DNA from: Rhodococcus sp. ARC_M5
GTDB taxonomy: Bacteria; Actinomycetota; Actinomycetes; Mycobacteriales; Mycobacteriaceae
Assembly (NCBI RefSeq): GCF_022810405.1
Contig: NZ_JALGQE010000018.1
Location: 25,076 to 89,075, forward strand
DNA: 64,000 nt
Direction of reading: 5' to 3'
In this document: piece by piece, positions 8,587-19,356 of the stretch
Numbering within the stretch: position 1 is the stretch's first letter
How the letters are laid out: each line of letters begins with the position of its first letter
Program-made: the position numbers and the translations under genes
Notes under the pieces: model-generated
The model's input: the letters and a program-made list of their open reading frames with translations, nothing else
Database searches by the model: none
Told to the model about the DNA's origin: nothing

Positions 8587-9502
8587 AGCGAATCCTTGGA
8601 TCGAGTACCGCGTAGAGAACGTCCACCACGAGGTTGAAGAAGATGTAGAAGAACACGAAGAGCGTCACGATGCCGACGACGACGGCACCTTCCTGGCGGG
8701 CCAGGCCGTCGTAGATCGCGCGGCCGAGACCGGGCAGGTTGAACACCGTCTCGGTCACGATGGCGCCTCCGAGCAGGCCACCGACATCGGCGCCGATGAA
8801 GGTGACAACGGGAATCAGCGAGTTGCGCAACGCATGTCGCACGATGATGCGCCTATTGCTGATTCCCTTCGACTTCGCGGTGCGGATGTAGTCCGCAGCC
8901 ATCGATTCAGCCACCGAGGTGCGCGTCAGACGAGCCACGTAGGCCATCGACAGCGATGCGAGCACCAATCCGGGAAGCAGGTAACTCGACCAGCCGTCGT
9001 TGATGCCGGAGATCGGGAAGAGCCCCAACTTGAGACCGAGGGTGAACTGGGCGATGAAGCCGAGAACGAACACCGGCACCGACACCAGCAGCGTCGTCGA
9101 GATGAGCACCAGGTTGTCGAAGAAGGATCCGCGCTTGAGGGCGGCGAGCACGCCTGCGGCGATACCCATGATGGTCTCGATGACGACGGCCACGATGGTC
9201 AATCGGACCGTGACCGGAAGTGCCCGCTCGATGGTGTCGAGGACGGGGCGTCCGGAGAAGTCGGTTCCGAAGTCGCCCTGAAAGAAGCCGGCGATGTATT
9301 TGAAGTATTGGACGAACAGGTTGTCGTCGAGGTTGAACTCATCTCGCAGCTGGGCGACGACGCCGGGGGCGAGGGGACGATCTCCGGCAAGGGCGCGGAT
9401 GGGATCACCCGGCAGCGCGTAGACCATCGCGAAGATCAAGAACGAGGAGCCGATCAGGACGGGAATCGTCAGCAGTAATCGGCGAGTGATGTAGCGACCC
9501 AC
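8579..9502 (-). CDS. dppB: Peptide ABC transporter permease DppB
   Basis: Inner-membrane permease, 307 residues, with the DppB N-terminus MGRYITRRLLLTIPVLIGSS, the conserved ALPGDPIRAL loop and the EAA-like segment near AKSKGISNRRIIVRHALRNS. Start is GTG with GGAGAAG upstream. It is separated from dppA by 147 bases holding a strong hairpin, so its mRNA level may differ from that of dppA. Confidence 0.93.
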   Translation of the reverse strand: MGRYITRRLLLTIPVLIGSSFLIFAMVYALPGDPIRALAGDRPLAPGVVAQLRDEFNLDDNLFVQYFKYIAGFFQGDFGTDFSGRPVLDTIERALPVTVRLTIVAVVIETIMGIAAGVLAALKRGSFFDNLVLISTTLLVSVPVFVLGFIAQFTLGLKLGLFPISGINDGWSSYLLPGLVLASLSMAYVARLTRTSVAESMAADYIRTAKSKGISNRRIIVRHALRNSLIPVVTFIGADVGGLLGGAIVTETVFNLPGLGRAIYDGLARQEGAVVVGIVTLFVFFYIFFNLVVDVLYAVLDPRIRYE

Positions 9503-9596
9503 TGTGTGTCTTCTCCTTGAACAAGGGACGAACCTGCGCCTCGGGTCTTGCCGGCGCAGGTCGGTGTGGGACGGCTACGCCCCACGGTTGAACGAG

Positions 9597-9643
9597 ACCC
9601 GGTGGGTGACAACCGATCACACTCGGCTGCCACCCACCTGGGT
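9597..9643 (-). terminator. Intercistronic hairpin between dppA and dppB
   Basis: An 8-bp perfect stem (9601-9608/9631-9638) extends to 12 bp with one bulged base. No U-run follows on the minus strand. Such hairpins after a binding-protein gene commonly stabilise the upstream mRNA or partly terminate transcription, giving more DppA than DppB/C/D; here that is inference. Confidence 0.5.
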
Positions 9644-9649
9644 GCGTCG

Positions 9650-11272
9650 TCAGCTGACTACGACGTCCTCGAGGATGATGTTGCCTCGGTTGTCGATCTT
9701 GACGTCGGAGACGCGGTCGGACCACACGGCCTGGTTCAGGCCGTAGAACAGCGGGGTCGCGGGCATCTGATCGATCAGGATGTCCTCGGCCTTCTGGTAA
9801 TCCGTTGTTGCAGCGTCGATGTCCTCTGCGTTGTTGCCCTCGGCCAACGCGGCGTCGAATGCCGGGTCGTTGAAGAAGACGTAGTTGCTACCGGCCGGCG
9901 GGGTTGCGGCTGCCGAGTACAACGGGGACAGGAAGTTGTAGATCGACGGGTAGTCCATGATCCAACCCGAGCGGAACGGGCCGGTCATACCCTGGGCGTC
10001 CTGCAGCGGCAGGTACTGCGCGAACTGGAGATCGCCGCGCAGTGCGTAGTTCACGCCCAGGTTGTCACGCAACTGGTTGCCCACCGCAGTCATCCACGAA
10101 TCGTGGCCTGCACCGGCGTTGAACCACAGGTCCACCGGCTGGCTGCGATCGAATCCGGCCTCGTCGAGCAGGCGGTTGGCCTCGTCCGCGTTGAGCTCGC
10201 AGTTGGCACCGCAGGCGTCCTCGCGGTAGCCGTCGACGACGGGAGAGGCGAAAGATCCTGCCGGAGTGCGGGTATCGGTGAAGATCGCGGTCGCGATGGC
10301 CTGGCGATCGATGGCCATCGAGAACGCCTTGCGCACGTTCGGATCCTGGAAGCGCGGATCGTAGGTGGGGAAGCCGAGCGAGGTGATGTCGGGGCGAGCA
10401 CGCTCACCGTAACGGTCACCGAACGTATCGCGGGCAGTGGCCCACGCGTCCTCGGGGAGGTCGAGCATGACGTCGAGTCCGCCACCCTGAACGTCGTTGT
10501 AGCCGGTGCTCACCTCGGTGTAGACCTTGAAGTTGACGCCTGCGGACTGTGCCGCATTGTCGCCTGCGTAGTCGTCGTACTTGGTGACGGTGAATCCCTG
10601 TCCGGGAACGAAGTCCTCGTCGGCCTTGAACGGGCCGTTACCGATCGGGCGAGCGCCGTAGGCGTCGGGGTCGGCATAGAACGCCTCGGGCAGCGGGTCG
10701 AATGCCGTGTATCCCAGCGTGAGCGGGAAGATCGCGAACGGTCCGGTGAGCTGGACGGTGAAGGTCGTGTCGTCGACGACGTTCAGGCCGCTCAGTTCGG
10801 TCGCGACGGGCTCGGTGGTGTCGCTGCCCTGCAGGTCTGCGTAGCCTTCGATGTTCTCGAAGAAGTAGGAGGCACCGAAAGCGTTGGTGCTCAACGCGTT
10901 GTAGCTCCAGGCTTTGGTGTAGGACTCGGCCGTGACGGGGGTGCCGTCGTGGAAAGTCCAACCGTCCTTGAGCTTGACGGTCCAGGTGGTGTTGTCCTCG
11001 GACTCGACGGACTCGGCAACGCCGTTGTACTCGACGCTGTTGTCCTCGTCGTTGAACGTGACCAGCGGAGTGAAGAGCGCCTCGAGAACCTGGCTGCCCT
11101 CGCTCTCGGTGGTGTTGCCGGGGATCAGCGGGTTCTCGGGCTCGCCGATGTAGATGCTGTAGATACCGTCGGCGCTACCGCCGGAGCCGGAGCCCCCGCC
11201 GCCACAGGCGGCGAGCAGGCTCGCACTCATCAGCACAGCCGTGGTGACTACCGCGGCACGTTTGATACGCAA
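9650..11272 (-). CDS. dppA: Peptide-binding lipoprotein DppA
   Basis: Extracytoplasmic solute-binding protein (SBP_bac_5 family) of 540 residues, anchored to the membrane by a lipobox LLAAC followed by a Gly/Ser linker. The mature part carries typical family stretches such as WTVKLKDGWTFHDGTPVTAE and RKAFSMAIDRQAIA. The start chosen is a TTG with GGAGG five bases upstream, giving a normal MRIKRAAVVTTAVLMSASLL signal; a GTG nine codons earlier has no matching ribosome site. First gene of the dppABCD operon, counterpart of Rv3666c. Confidence 0.92.
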   Translation of the reverse strand: MRIKRAAVVTTAVLMSASLLAACGGGGSGSGGSADGIYSIYIGEPENPLIPGNTTESEGSQVLEALFTPLVTFNDEDNSVEYNGVAESVESEDNTTWTVKLKDGWTFHDGTPVTAESYTKAWSYNALSTNAFGASYFFENIEGYADLQGSDTTEPVATELSGLNVVDDTTFTVQLTGPFAIFPLTLGYTAFDPLPEAFYADPDAYGARPIGNGPFKADEDFVPGQGFTVTKYDDYAGDNAAQSAGVNFKVYTEVSTGYNDVQGGGLDVMLDLPEDAWATARDTFGDRYGERARPDITSLGFPTYDPRFQDPNVRKAFSMAIDRQAIATAIFTDTRTPAGSFASPVVDGYREDACGANCELNADEANRLLDEAGFDRSQPVDLWFNAGAGHDSWMTAVGNQLRDNLGVNYALRGDLQFAQYLPLQDAQGMTGPFRSGWIMDYPSIYNFLSPLYSAAATPPAGSNYVFFNDPAFDAALAEGNNAEDIDAATTDYQKAEDILIDQMPATPLFYGLNQAVWSDRVSDVKIDNRGNIILEDVVVS

Positions 11273-11474
11273 GGAAATCCTCCATCCAGATGTGAACACG
11301 GGGTCGTCCGTGCTCAGTTCCTCGGGCGCGACGCCCGGGGTTTCGTGGGCGACCGCATGGCACGGCAGGTGGGCCGTTCCAACGATCTGATGGAATGGAC
11401 TTTAGACACATCCTGAAACGAACATGTGAACTCCCCCAGTTTTTGCTGACCCGTGAGTAAGCCGGAAACATGAT

Positions 11475-11486
11475 CGAAACGTTTCG
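11475..11486. promoter_or_regulatory. 12-bp palindrome, possible operator
   Basis: CGAAACGTTTCG is a perfect dyad in the dppA-acs intergenic region, about 200 bases upstream of dppA. LacI- and some GntR-family operators have this kind of symmetry, but the cognate regulator is unknown. Confidence 0.35.
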
Positions 11487-11629
11487 GCAAGTCGATTTCT
11501 CACACTTCGGACATCCGCGTCGCCGGGGCGGCTCGCCGACAACCACGATGACCGCCCATCGTGCAGAAACTACCGATCACCGCAGATCAGGGGGTTGCAG
11601 GCGATTGCAACGGTGCGATTGCGATCACA

Positions 11630-11645
11630 TGTGACTACCCTCACA
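11630..11645. promoter_or_regulatory. Crp binding site upstream of acs
   Basis: TGTGA-N6-TCACA with no mismatch, the consensus bound by mycobacterial Crp (Rv3676) and its relatives, lies 72 bases before the acs ATG. A crp gene is in the same window at 20750. acs control by cAMP-Crp is established in other bacteria; control here is inferred from the site. Confidence 0.75.
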
Positions 11646-11716
11646 AGGGGCTCGAGACCGGCACGGAAGTGCAGTTTCATGAGCGAAATGCACCGGACGA
11701 AAGTGAGCTATTCGAG

Positions 11717-13660
<1,944 letters not shown>

Positions 13661-13669
13661 GCGCTTCGC

Positions 13670-13717
13670 GCATGTGCACGGAACTTCGTAGTGGGCTACG
13701 AAGTTCCGTGCACATGC
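13670..13717. terminator. 22-bp perfect hairpin, bidirectional terminator
   Basis: Arms 13670-13691 and 13696-13717 are perfectly complementary with a 4-base loop TGGG. It lies between convergent acs and the MHS transporter gene and probably ends transcription from both sides. No U-run follows. The centre (CGTAG/CTACG) is shared with the hairpin at 49685-49732. Confidence 0.75.
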
Positions 13718-13729
13718 GGCGCAGCCGCT

Positions 13730-15100
13730 CTACACGCTGTCGAGCGACTGATCCCGTGTTTCCTTCATGATGATCAACGAGATCAGGGTCAATGCCGCAG
13801 CGATGGCAAGGTAGACGCCCACCCAGCCGACGCCGTAGCTGCTCACCAGCCAGGTCGCGATGAACGGTGCCACTGCGGCACCGAGGATCGACGCGGTGTT
13901 GTACGAGATTCCTGAGCCGGTGTAGCGCACGTTCGTCGGAAACAGTTCCGGCAGAACGGCACTCATCGGGCCGAAGGTCAGGCCCATCAGTCCGAGGCCG
14001 ACGCACATGAACACCAGCATCTTGCCAGCCGACGCAGAGGACGGGTCGGCGAACCAGTGGAACGACAGACCGAACAGCACGATCGCCGACGTGATGACGA
14101 TGAGCGTCGGACGACGGCCGTACTTGTCCGCCAGCAGCCCGGCCACCGGAATCAACGCCGCGAAGAACAGCACCGCGATGAGCTGAAGTTCCAGGAAGTC
14201 GGTGTACGGAATGGCCAGCTTCGGCCCGTTGACGTCGGAGACCTTGCCCGTTCCATAGCTGACCACCCACGTGGTCATGATGTAGAACAGCGTGTAGGTG
14301 GCGAGCATGACGAAAGTGCCGATGATCAGCTGACGCCAGCTGGTCTTGAACACCTGCGCCAGCGGGGTCTTGACCTTCTGTCCACGCTCGACGGCCAGCT
14401 TGAACACCGGCGTCTCCTCCAGCTTGAGCCGGACGTACAGGCCGATGATGACCATGATGGCGCTGAGCAAGAACGGGATTCGCCAGCCCCACGTGAGGAA
14501 CGCGTGGTCGGTGCCCGAGTTGACGGAGTCGTAGCCCGTCGCGATGACGATGAGCAGGAAGATGCCGTTGGCGAAGAAGAACCCGATGGGTGCTCCCAGC
14601 TGCGGGTACATCGCCGCCCACGCTCGCTTGCCCGGCTTGGCGGTTTCGGTGGCCAGCAACGCTGCACCGCTCCACTCGCCGCCGAGACCGACGCCCTGGG
14701 TGAAGCGCATGATCGCCAGCAGAGCCGGAGCCCACAGCCCTACCGCGGCGTACGTCGGCAACAGTCCGATCGCGAACGTTGCGACACCCATCGTGAGCAG
14801 GGAGCCGACGAGCGTTGCCTTGCGTCCGATGCGATCGCCGAAGTGGCCGAACAGAATCGACCCGACGGGCCGCGCGATGAATGCCAAACCGAAGGTGGCG
14901 AACGACGCCAGCAGCGCGGTGGTGTCGTTGCCCGCGGGGAAGAACAGACGCGGGAAGACGAGCACTGCGGCGGTGGCGTAGATGTAGAAGTCGAAGAACT
15001 CGATGGACGTGCCGACCATCGAGGCGATCACGATGCGTGACCGCGGCACCTGAGGTGCGGGAATTGCACCGTCGGCGGCGACGGTGTGTGCTGAACTCAC
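13730..15100 (-). CDS. MHS-family MFS transporter
   Basis: Major facilitator of the metabolite:H+ symporter branch, 456 residues and 12 predicted helices. The family signature GTSIEFFDFYIYATAAVLVF near residue 40 and FGHFGDRIGRKATLV in the first cytoplasmic loop are present. Relatives carry shikimate, dicarboxylates, citrate or betaine; the substrate here cannot be told, although the convergent acs neighbour makes a small carboxylate attractive. The start is a GTG with AGGAG five bases upstream; the longer frame is noncoding. Confidence 0.85.
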   Translation of the reverse strand: MSSAHTVAADGAIPAPQVPRSRIVIASMVGTSIEFFDFYIYATAAVLVFPRLFFPAGNDTTALLASFATFGLAFIARPVGSILFGHFGDRIGRKATLVGSLLTMGVATFAIGLLPTYAAVGLWAPALLAIMRFTQGVGLGGEWSGAALLATETAKPGKRAWAAMYPQLGAPIGFFFANGIFLLIVIATGYDSVNSGTDHAFLTWGWRIPFLLSAIMVIIGLYVRLKLEETPVFKLAVERGQKVKTPLAQVFKTSWRQLIIGTFVMLATYTLFYIMTTWVVSYGTGKVSDVNGPKLAIPYTDFLELQLIAVLFFAALIPVAGLLADKYGRRPTLIVITSAIVLFGLSFHWFADPSSASAGKMLVFMCVGLGLMGLTFGPMSAVLPELFPTNVRYTGSGISYNTASILGAAVAPFIATWLVSSYGVGWVGVYLAIAAALTLISLIIMKETRDQSLDSV

Positions 15101-15348
15101 GAATGCTCCTGAAGGGGGAAGTTCCCTGAAAATTACCTGATGAACACCTGAGAATTTCACGCGACCGGTCGGTTCGTTGCCGATTCGTGCAACATTCTCG
15201 TGTTTGCCCGCGCGGACGCGGAGGTACGCGTCCAAACAAGGGCGAGCGTCGCCCGCACTCCGCGGAACAGTTAACCTGCTACCCAGGCACTACTGTCGAT
15301 ACGATCTTCCGCACAACACCGAGCAGAGCAATTACAAGGGGTCGAGAG

Positions 15349-15843
15349 TTGAGCGTCAGCAATGACAAGGGATACGGCAACGGCGTCCCGAATACGATTT
15401 CGTCGATACCTCTGACCGATGTCGATGCCCGCACCCCTGGTAGCGCCAGCATCGGAAACCTGGTCAAGGACGCAACCACTCAGGTCTCGACGCTCGTGCG
15501 CGCCGAAGTCGCCCTCGCCAAGGCCGAGGTCACCGGTGAGGTCAAGAAGGGTCTGCAGGGCAGCGTCTTCTTCATCATCGCGCTGACGGTGTTGCTGTTC
15601 AGCTCGTTCTTCTTCTTCTTCTTCGCCGCCGAGCTGCTCGACGTGTGGCTGTACCGCTGGGCCGCGTTCCTCATCGTGTTCGCATTCATGGTGTTGGCTG
15701 CGGCTCTGTTCGGATTCCTGGGGTACCGCAGGGTGAAGAAGCTCCGCAAGCCCGAGAAGACCATCGACTCGCTCAAGCAGGCGTCGACGGTACTGCCGAA
15801 CCAGCACGATTCCATCCCCGGAGTTCCCGGCTACAAGAAGTAG
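15349..15843 (+). CDS. Phage-holin-family (DUF1469) membrane protein
   Basis: A 164-residue membrane protein in the place of Rv3669. A polar N-terminus (about 45 residues) and a helical stretch are followed by two adjacent hydrophobic helices (FIIALTVLLFSSFFFFFFAA and FLIVFAFMVLAAALFGFLGY) and a basic tail. It matches the Actinobacterial holin superfamily III pattern, which despite its name is a housekeeping membrane family in these bacteria, not a sign of prophage. The likely start is TTG at 15349 with AAGGGG seven bases upstream. Function unknown. Confidence 0.75.
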   Translation: MSVSNDKGYGNGVPNTISSIPLTDVDARTPGSASIGNLVKDATTQVSTLVRAEVALAKAEVTGEVKKGLQGSVFFIIALTVLLFSSFFFFFFAAELLDVWLYRWAAFLIVFAFMVLAAALFGFLGYRRVKKLRKPEKTIDSLKQASTVLPNQHDSIPGVPGYKK

Positions 15844-15864
15844 TAGCCCGGCGAATCGAGCAGT

Positions 15865-16797
15865 ATGAATCAGCCCGATCCGTCCACGGTCCGTTATCCG
15901 GGACAGTGGATCCATCGCGACATCCACGCCAACGGGATTCGGTTCCACGTCGTCGAGGTCGGCGAACACGCACCGGACGCACCGCTGGTGGTTCTGCTCC
16001 ACGGCTTCGCCGACTTCTGGTACTCGTGGCGACATCAACTCGAGGCGCTCGCGCGATCAGGTGTTCGCGCCATCGCCGTCGACCTGCGCGGCTACGGTGA
16101 CTCCGACAAGCCCCCACGCGGATACGACGGATGGACTCTTGCCGGCGACATCGTCGGACTCGTTCGCGCCCTTGGCTATCCGCACGCCACGTTCGTCGGC
16201 CACGCCGACGGCGGTCTCGTCTGCTGGGCCGGTGTTGCGCTCCACCCCCGCTCGGTGCGTTCGATGGTGCTGATCAACGCCCCGCATCCCATCTCTCTGC
16301 GACGAGCCGTGTTGAAGGATTCGGCGCAGCGCGCCGCACTGCTACCGCACTTCGTTCGCTACCAGGTTCCATTGCGCCCCGAGAGGCTGCTGACCCGGCG
16401 AGGCGGCATTGCGGTGCAGGAGCTGATGAGCAGCCGCGCCGGCACCGAGTGGCAGCGGACAGACGATTTCACCGACACCACGTCAAAGATGCGGTCGGCC
16501 ATCCGGATTCCGGGTGCCGCGCACAGCGCACTCGAATATCAGCGGTGGGCGTTCCGCAGCCAGTTCCGTGCCGAGGGACGCCGGTTCATGGACGCCGTGG
16601 ACGTACGCACTTCGATCCCCGTCGCGCAGATCAGCGGCGACCTCGACCCGTACGTCCTGCCGACCACCCTCGATCGCGACCGGCACTGGGCACCGGGGCT
16701 GACGCGTCGAACAGTGCGGGACGTGGGCCACTACGTGCACCAGGAAGCGCCCGACGTGGTGTCCGAGGAGATCCTGAGGGTCGTCCGCGAAAGCTAG
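15865..16797 (+). CDS. ephE: Alpha/beta hydrolase, EphE-like epoxide hydrolase
   Basis: A 310-residue alpha/beta-hydrolase in the place of Rv3670 (ephE). The oxyanion motif HGFADFWYSW, nucleophile elbow VGHADGG (Asp nucleophile, as in epoxide hydrolases and dehalogenases), late acid near DLDPYVLP and base in VGHYVHQEAP are visible. Epoxide hydrolysis is the family expectation; the substrate is not predictable. Its stop overlaps the marP stop on the other strand by about three bases (CTAG). Confidence 0.8.
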   Translation: MNQPDPSTVRYPGQWIHRDIHANGIRFHVVEVGEHAPDAPLVVLLHGFADFWYSWRHQLEALARSGVRAIAVDLRGYGDSDKPPRGYDGWTLAGDIVGLVRALGYPHATFVGHADGGLVCWAGVALHPRSVRSMVLINAPHPISLRRAVLKDSAQRAALLPHFVRYQVPLRPERLLTRRGGIAVQELMSSRAGTEWQRTDDFTDTTSKMRSAIRIPGAAHSALEYQRWAFRSQFRAEGRRFMDAVDVRTSIPVAQISGDLDPYVLPTTLDRDRHWAPGLTRRTVRDVGHYVHQEAPDVVSEEILRVVRES

Positions 16798-17984
16798 ACG
16801 ATGCAGTCGCCCGTGGCGACGGGCACCGGCGACGCGAAGCTCTGCGCGAGTTCGTCCGCGATCTCCGTCGCGGTCAGCACGAATCCGGTGTCGGGGTCGT
16901 CGACGGCGGCACCGAACACCACTCCGAGTACCTCACCGGACGAGTTGACCAGTGGTCCACCTGAGTTGCCCTGCCGCACCGATCCGCGGACGGTGTACAC
17001 CTCACGTTGGACTGTGCCCGCGCGGTAGATGTCCGGTCCGCTGAGGTTGATGATCTCGCGGATACGCGCCGGGCTCGCCGTGTACGGTCCGCCGCCGGGG
17101 TAGCCGAGCACGATGGCGTCGGTTCCGGACTCGGCCGGTATCGGCGCGAACGGCAACACCGGGGCCTGGAGCTGCGAAACCCGAAGCACCGCAATGTCTT
17201 CTTCGGGGTCGAACAGGACGACGTCGGCCGTCAGGGGCCCGTTCGGCGAATCGACGGTCACTTCGGAGGTACCTGCGACGACATGCGCGTTGGTCATCAC
17301 CAGATCGGACCCGACGACGAATCCCGAGCCCTCCAGCGCCTTCTGGCAACTGGGCGCGATGCCGTTGATCTTGATGACGCTCGATTGCAGTTGCACAGGA
17401 ATCGGCCCAGCGGCGATACCGGAATCGGGTGCGGCGACCTCGGCGACCGGGGTGCGACCGAACGGTCCGATGACGTCCGGGAGCCCGGAGGTGTCGAGCA
17501 GCGCCGAGAATTCCTCGGGTACCTGCCGCAGCCAATCGGGCGCCACTTCGTCGACCTGACCGAGCACCGTCGACCCTCGGACCGCGCTCGCGACCTCGGG
17601 CTGAGAGGACGACGTCAGCGGTATGGCGAGCAGCCACGCGGCGGCGAGGACCGCGACGGCCTGCAACCCGGCACCGATGGTGCTGTCGACGGATCGCGCT
17701 GCACGCGAATGAATTCCGCTGCGCAGTGCCCGTCCGAGGACCATGCCGGCAACTTCACCGACGATCACCAGCACCACGATCAGGGCGATACCGACGAACA
17801 CTCGTGTTCGCGAACCGTCGACATGTTCGAGCACGTGCGGTGCCACCAGAATTCCGGCAACGGCACCGAGAACGACGCCGAGGAACGCCAGCGCCGACGC
17901 CACCGCCCCCTGCCGCCATCCCGACGTTGCCGCCAGCAGTGCGATGGCAAGCACCGCGATATCGACCCACCCTGAACCTGTCAC
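16794..17984 (-). CDS. marP: MarP-like periplasmic serine protease
   Basis: Membrane-anchored trypsin-like protease of 396 residues, the size of M. tuberculosis MarP (Rv3671c), which is needed for acid and oxidative stress resistance. Four N-terminal helices of the CvpA type occupy about residues 1-130; the periplasmic protease domain has catalytic His in TNAHVVAG, Asp in EEDIAVLRV and Ser in RQGNSGGPLVN. Paired Cys near PSCQKALEG and the C-terminal GDCIV could form the redox-active disulfide reported for MarP. Start GTG overlaps the NUDIX stop (GTGA); last gene of the nth operon. Confidence 0.92.
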   Translation of the reverse strand: MTGSGWVDIAVLAIALLAATSGWRQGAVASALAFLGVVLGAVAGILVAPHVLEHVDGSRTRVFVGIALIVVLVIVGEVAGMVLGRALRSGIHSRAARSVDSTIGAGLQAVAVLAAAWLLAIPLTSSSQPEVASAVRGSTVLGQVDEVAPDWLRQVPEEFSALLDTSGLPDVIGPFGRTPVAEVAAPDSGIAAGPIPVQLQSSVIKINGIAPSCQKALEGSGFVVGSDLVMTNAHVVAGTSEVTVDSPNGPLTADVVLFDPEEDIAVLRVSQLQAPVLPFAPIPAESGTDAIVLGYPGGGPYTASPARIREIINLSGPDIYRAGTVQREVYTVRGSVRQGNSGGPLVNSSGEVLGVVFGAAVDDPDTGFVLTATEIADELAQSFASPVPVATGDCIV

Positions 17985-18694
17985 CGATCGAGCCTCGCTC
18001 CTACCGCAGTCAAGCTGGCCTCCAGATCGCGTATGTCCCCCGTGTCCCACTCGGGCTCCCAGCCCGACACAGCCAGCAGACCCGCCAGGATACCGCCCGT
18101 GAAGCCCCACACCAGCATTCCCTGCACAGCGAACGCGGGACCCTGGTAGCCCGCGGGGTGTCGCACCTGAAATCGGTTGTTCGGATCGAGCAACTCGCGC
18201 AACGGAACTCGAACCACTCGCTCGGTCTCACCGGGATCGACGACGCGTACCGGGGTCGGCCGCTCCCAGTACGAGAGCACCGGAACCACGTCGAAGCGCG
18301 ACGGCGGAACGTAGATTCCGGGCATCGTCGCCAGTGGCACGACGCCCGCCGGATCGAGTCCGGTTTCCTCCTGCGCCTCGCGCAGAGCGGTGCCGATCGG
18401 GCCGTCGTCACCCGGGTCGGTGGCCCCGCCGGGGAAGGCGATCTGCCCGCTGTGATCTCGCAGCGTCGACGCACGCTGAGTCAGCAGTACATCGGCATCG
18501 GCGGGCAGGCCGCCTGGTGCAGCGGGATCGGCGACGGCCGGGCCGCCGAACAGCACCAACACGGCCGCCGAACGGGTTCGATCGGCCGGCTGCGCCTGTC
18601 GTTGCAGCACGGGGTTGATGCCGGTGGTGTCGGTCAGCCCGCCCGCCTTGCCTGCGACGTCGAGCATGCGCCCGAGCCAGTCGGGTGCACTCAC
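17981..18694 (-). CDS. NUDIX hydrolase, CoA pyrophosphatase type
   Basis: A 237-residue NUDIX protein in the place of Rv3672c. The UPF0035 signature that marks CoA diphosphatases is seen as LLTQRASTLRDHSGQIAFPG, running into the NUDIX box with REAQEETG; the first conserved Glu of the box is Asp (PGDDG). Cleavage of CoA or acyl-CoA to phosphopantetheine and ADP is therefore likely. Start GTG overlaps the thioredoxin-gene stop as GTGA. Confidence 0.82.
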   Translation of the reverse strand: MSAPDWLGRMLDVAGKAGGLTDTTGINPVLQRQAQPADRTRSAAVLVLFGGPAVADPAAPGGLPADADVLLTQRASTLRDHSGQIAFPGGATDPGDDGPIGTALREAQEETGLDPAGVVPLATMPGIYVPPSRFDVVPVLSYWERPTPVRVVDPGETERVVRVPLRELLDPNNRFQVRHPAGYQGPAFAVQGMLVWGFTGGILAGLLAVSGWEPEWDTGDIRDLEASLTAVGARLDR

Positions 18695-19356
18695 GAATCG
18701 ATCCCGAGGTTCACCCGCACGGCCTCGGCGATGTCGTCGACGCTACGGAAAGGTTGTGGCAGCACCTTGGCGACAGTGCCATCTGCAGATATCAAAACGG
18801 AAACGGGCAGCACGTTCGGTGCTCCCACGGCGGCGACGACGCGGCCTGCGCCGTCCTGAACTCCGGGCAGAGTGATGCCGTAGTCGGTGAGCCGCGTCAG
18901 ACCGTTGGCCTCGTTGGCGTCGTTGTGGACCGTCAAGACCTCGATCTTCTCGCCCACTCGTTCGGCGTATTGCTGCAGGTAGGGCAGCTCTTCGGCACAC
19001 GGCCCGCACCAGTACGCCCAGATGTTGAGCAGGGCGGGTCGGCCGGCGAGCACCTGGCCGAGGTCGACGTACGAACCGTCGCCGATGCATTCGAGTGTGA
19101 TGCCCGTCAGCGGGCCGGCTGACGTGCCCGACGGCGTCGGACATCCCGCGAGACCGGCGTCCTGCCTCAGTGGTGCGAGGGCCTCGGGCGTGTCGACTGC
19201 GCGACGTTCGTCCGTCCCCGGTGCTCGTTGCCCGAGGCCGGGAGAGTCCATGGGCTGCGCGGTGGGTGCGGCGTCGTTGCGAGGCCACAGCGCGTAGACC
19301 ATCCCGACCACCAGGATCAGTGCGACCAGTGACCAACGCAGAGCAGACTTGTTCAC
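18691..19356 (-). CDS. Membrane-anchored TlpA/ResA-like thioredoxin
   Basis: Extracytoplasmic thiol-disulfide protein of 221 residues, in the place of Rv3673c. An N-terminal signal-anchor ([16 protein letters not shown]) precedes a thioredoxin fold with the active site [15 protein letters not shown]. An additional Cys pair (AGCPTPSG and TLECIGDG) lies before the fold. It may maintain disulfides in cell-envelope proteins, and the neighbouring MarP is an attractive client. Start GTG overlaps the nth stop (GTGA). Confidence 0.85.
   Translation of the reverse strand: MNKSALRWSLVALILVVGMVYALWPRNDAAPTAQPMDSPGLGQRAPGTDERRAVDTPEALAPLRQDAGLAGCPTPSGTSAGPLTGITLECIGDGSYVDLGQVLAGRPALLNIWAYWCGPCAEELPYLQQYAERVGEKIEVLTVHNDANEANGLTRLTDYGITLPGVQDGAGRVVAAVGAPNVLPVSVLISADGTVAKVLPQPFRSVDDIAEAVRVNLGIDS

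Larger units (their letters stand above)
11273..11716. other. dppA-acs divergent intergenic region
   Basis: A 444-base divergent regulatory region. It contains a perfect 12-bp palindrome CGAAACGTTTCG at 11475-11486, which could be an operator for a dimeric regulator, and a perfect Crp box at 11630-11645. An in-frame GTG extension of acs from 11561 covers the Crp box and is considered noncoding. Confidence 0.6.

Noticed and set aside
15349..15843. Prophage signal from the holin-family protein
   Set aside because: The family is a chromosomal membrane protein in these bacteria, is syntenic with Rv3669, and no other phage gene is near.
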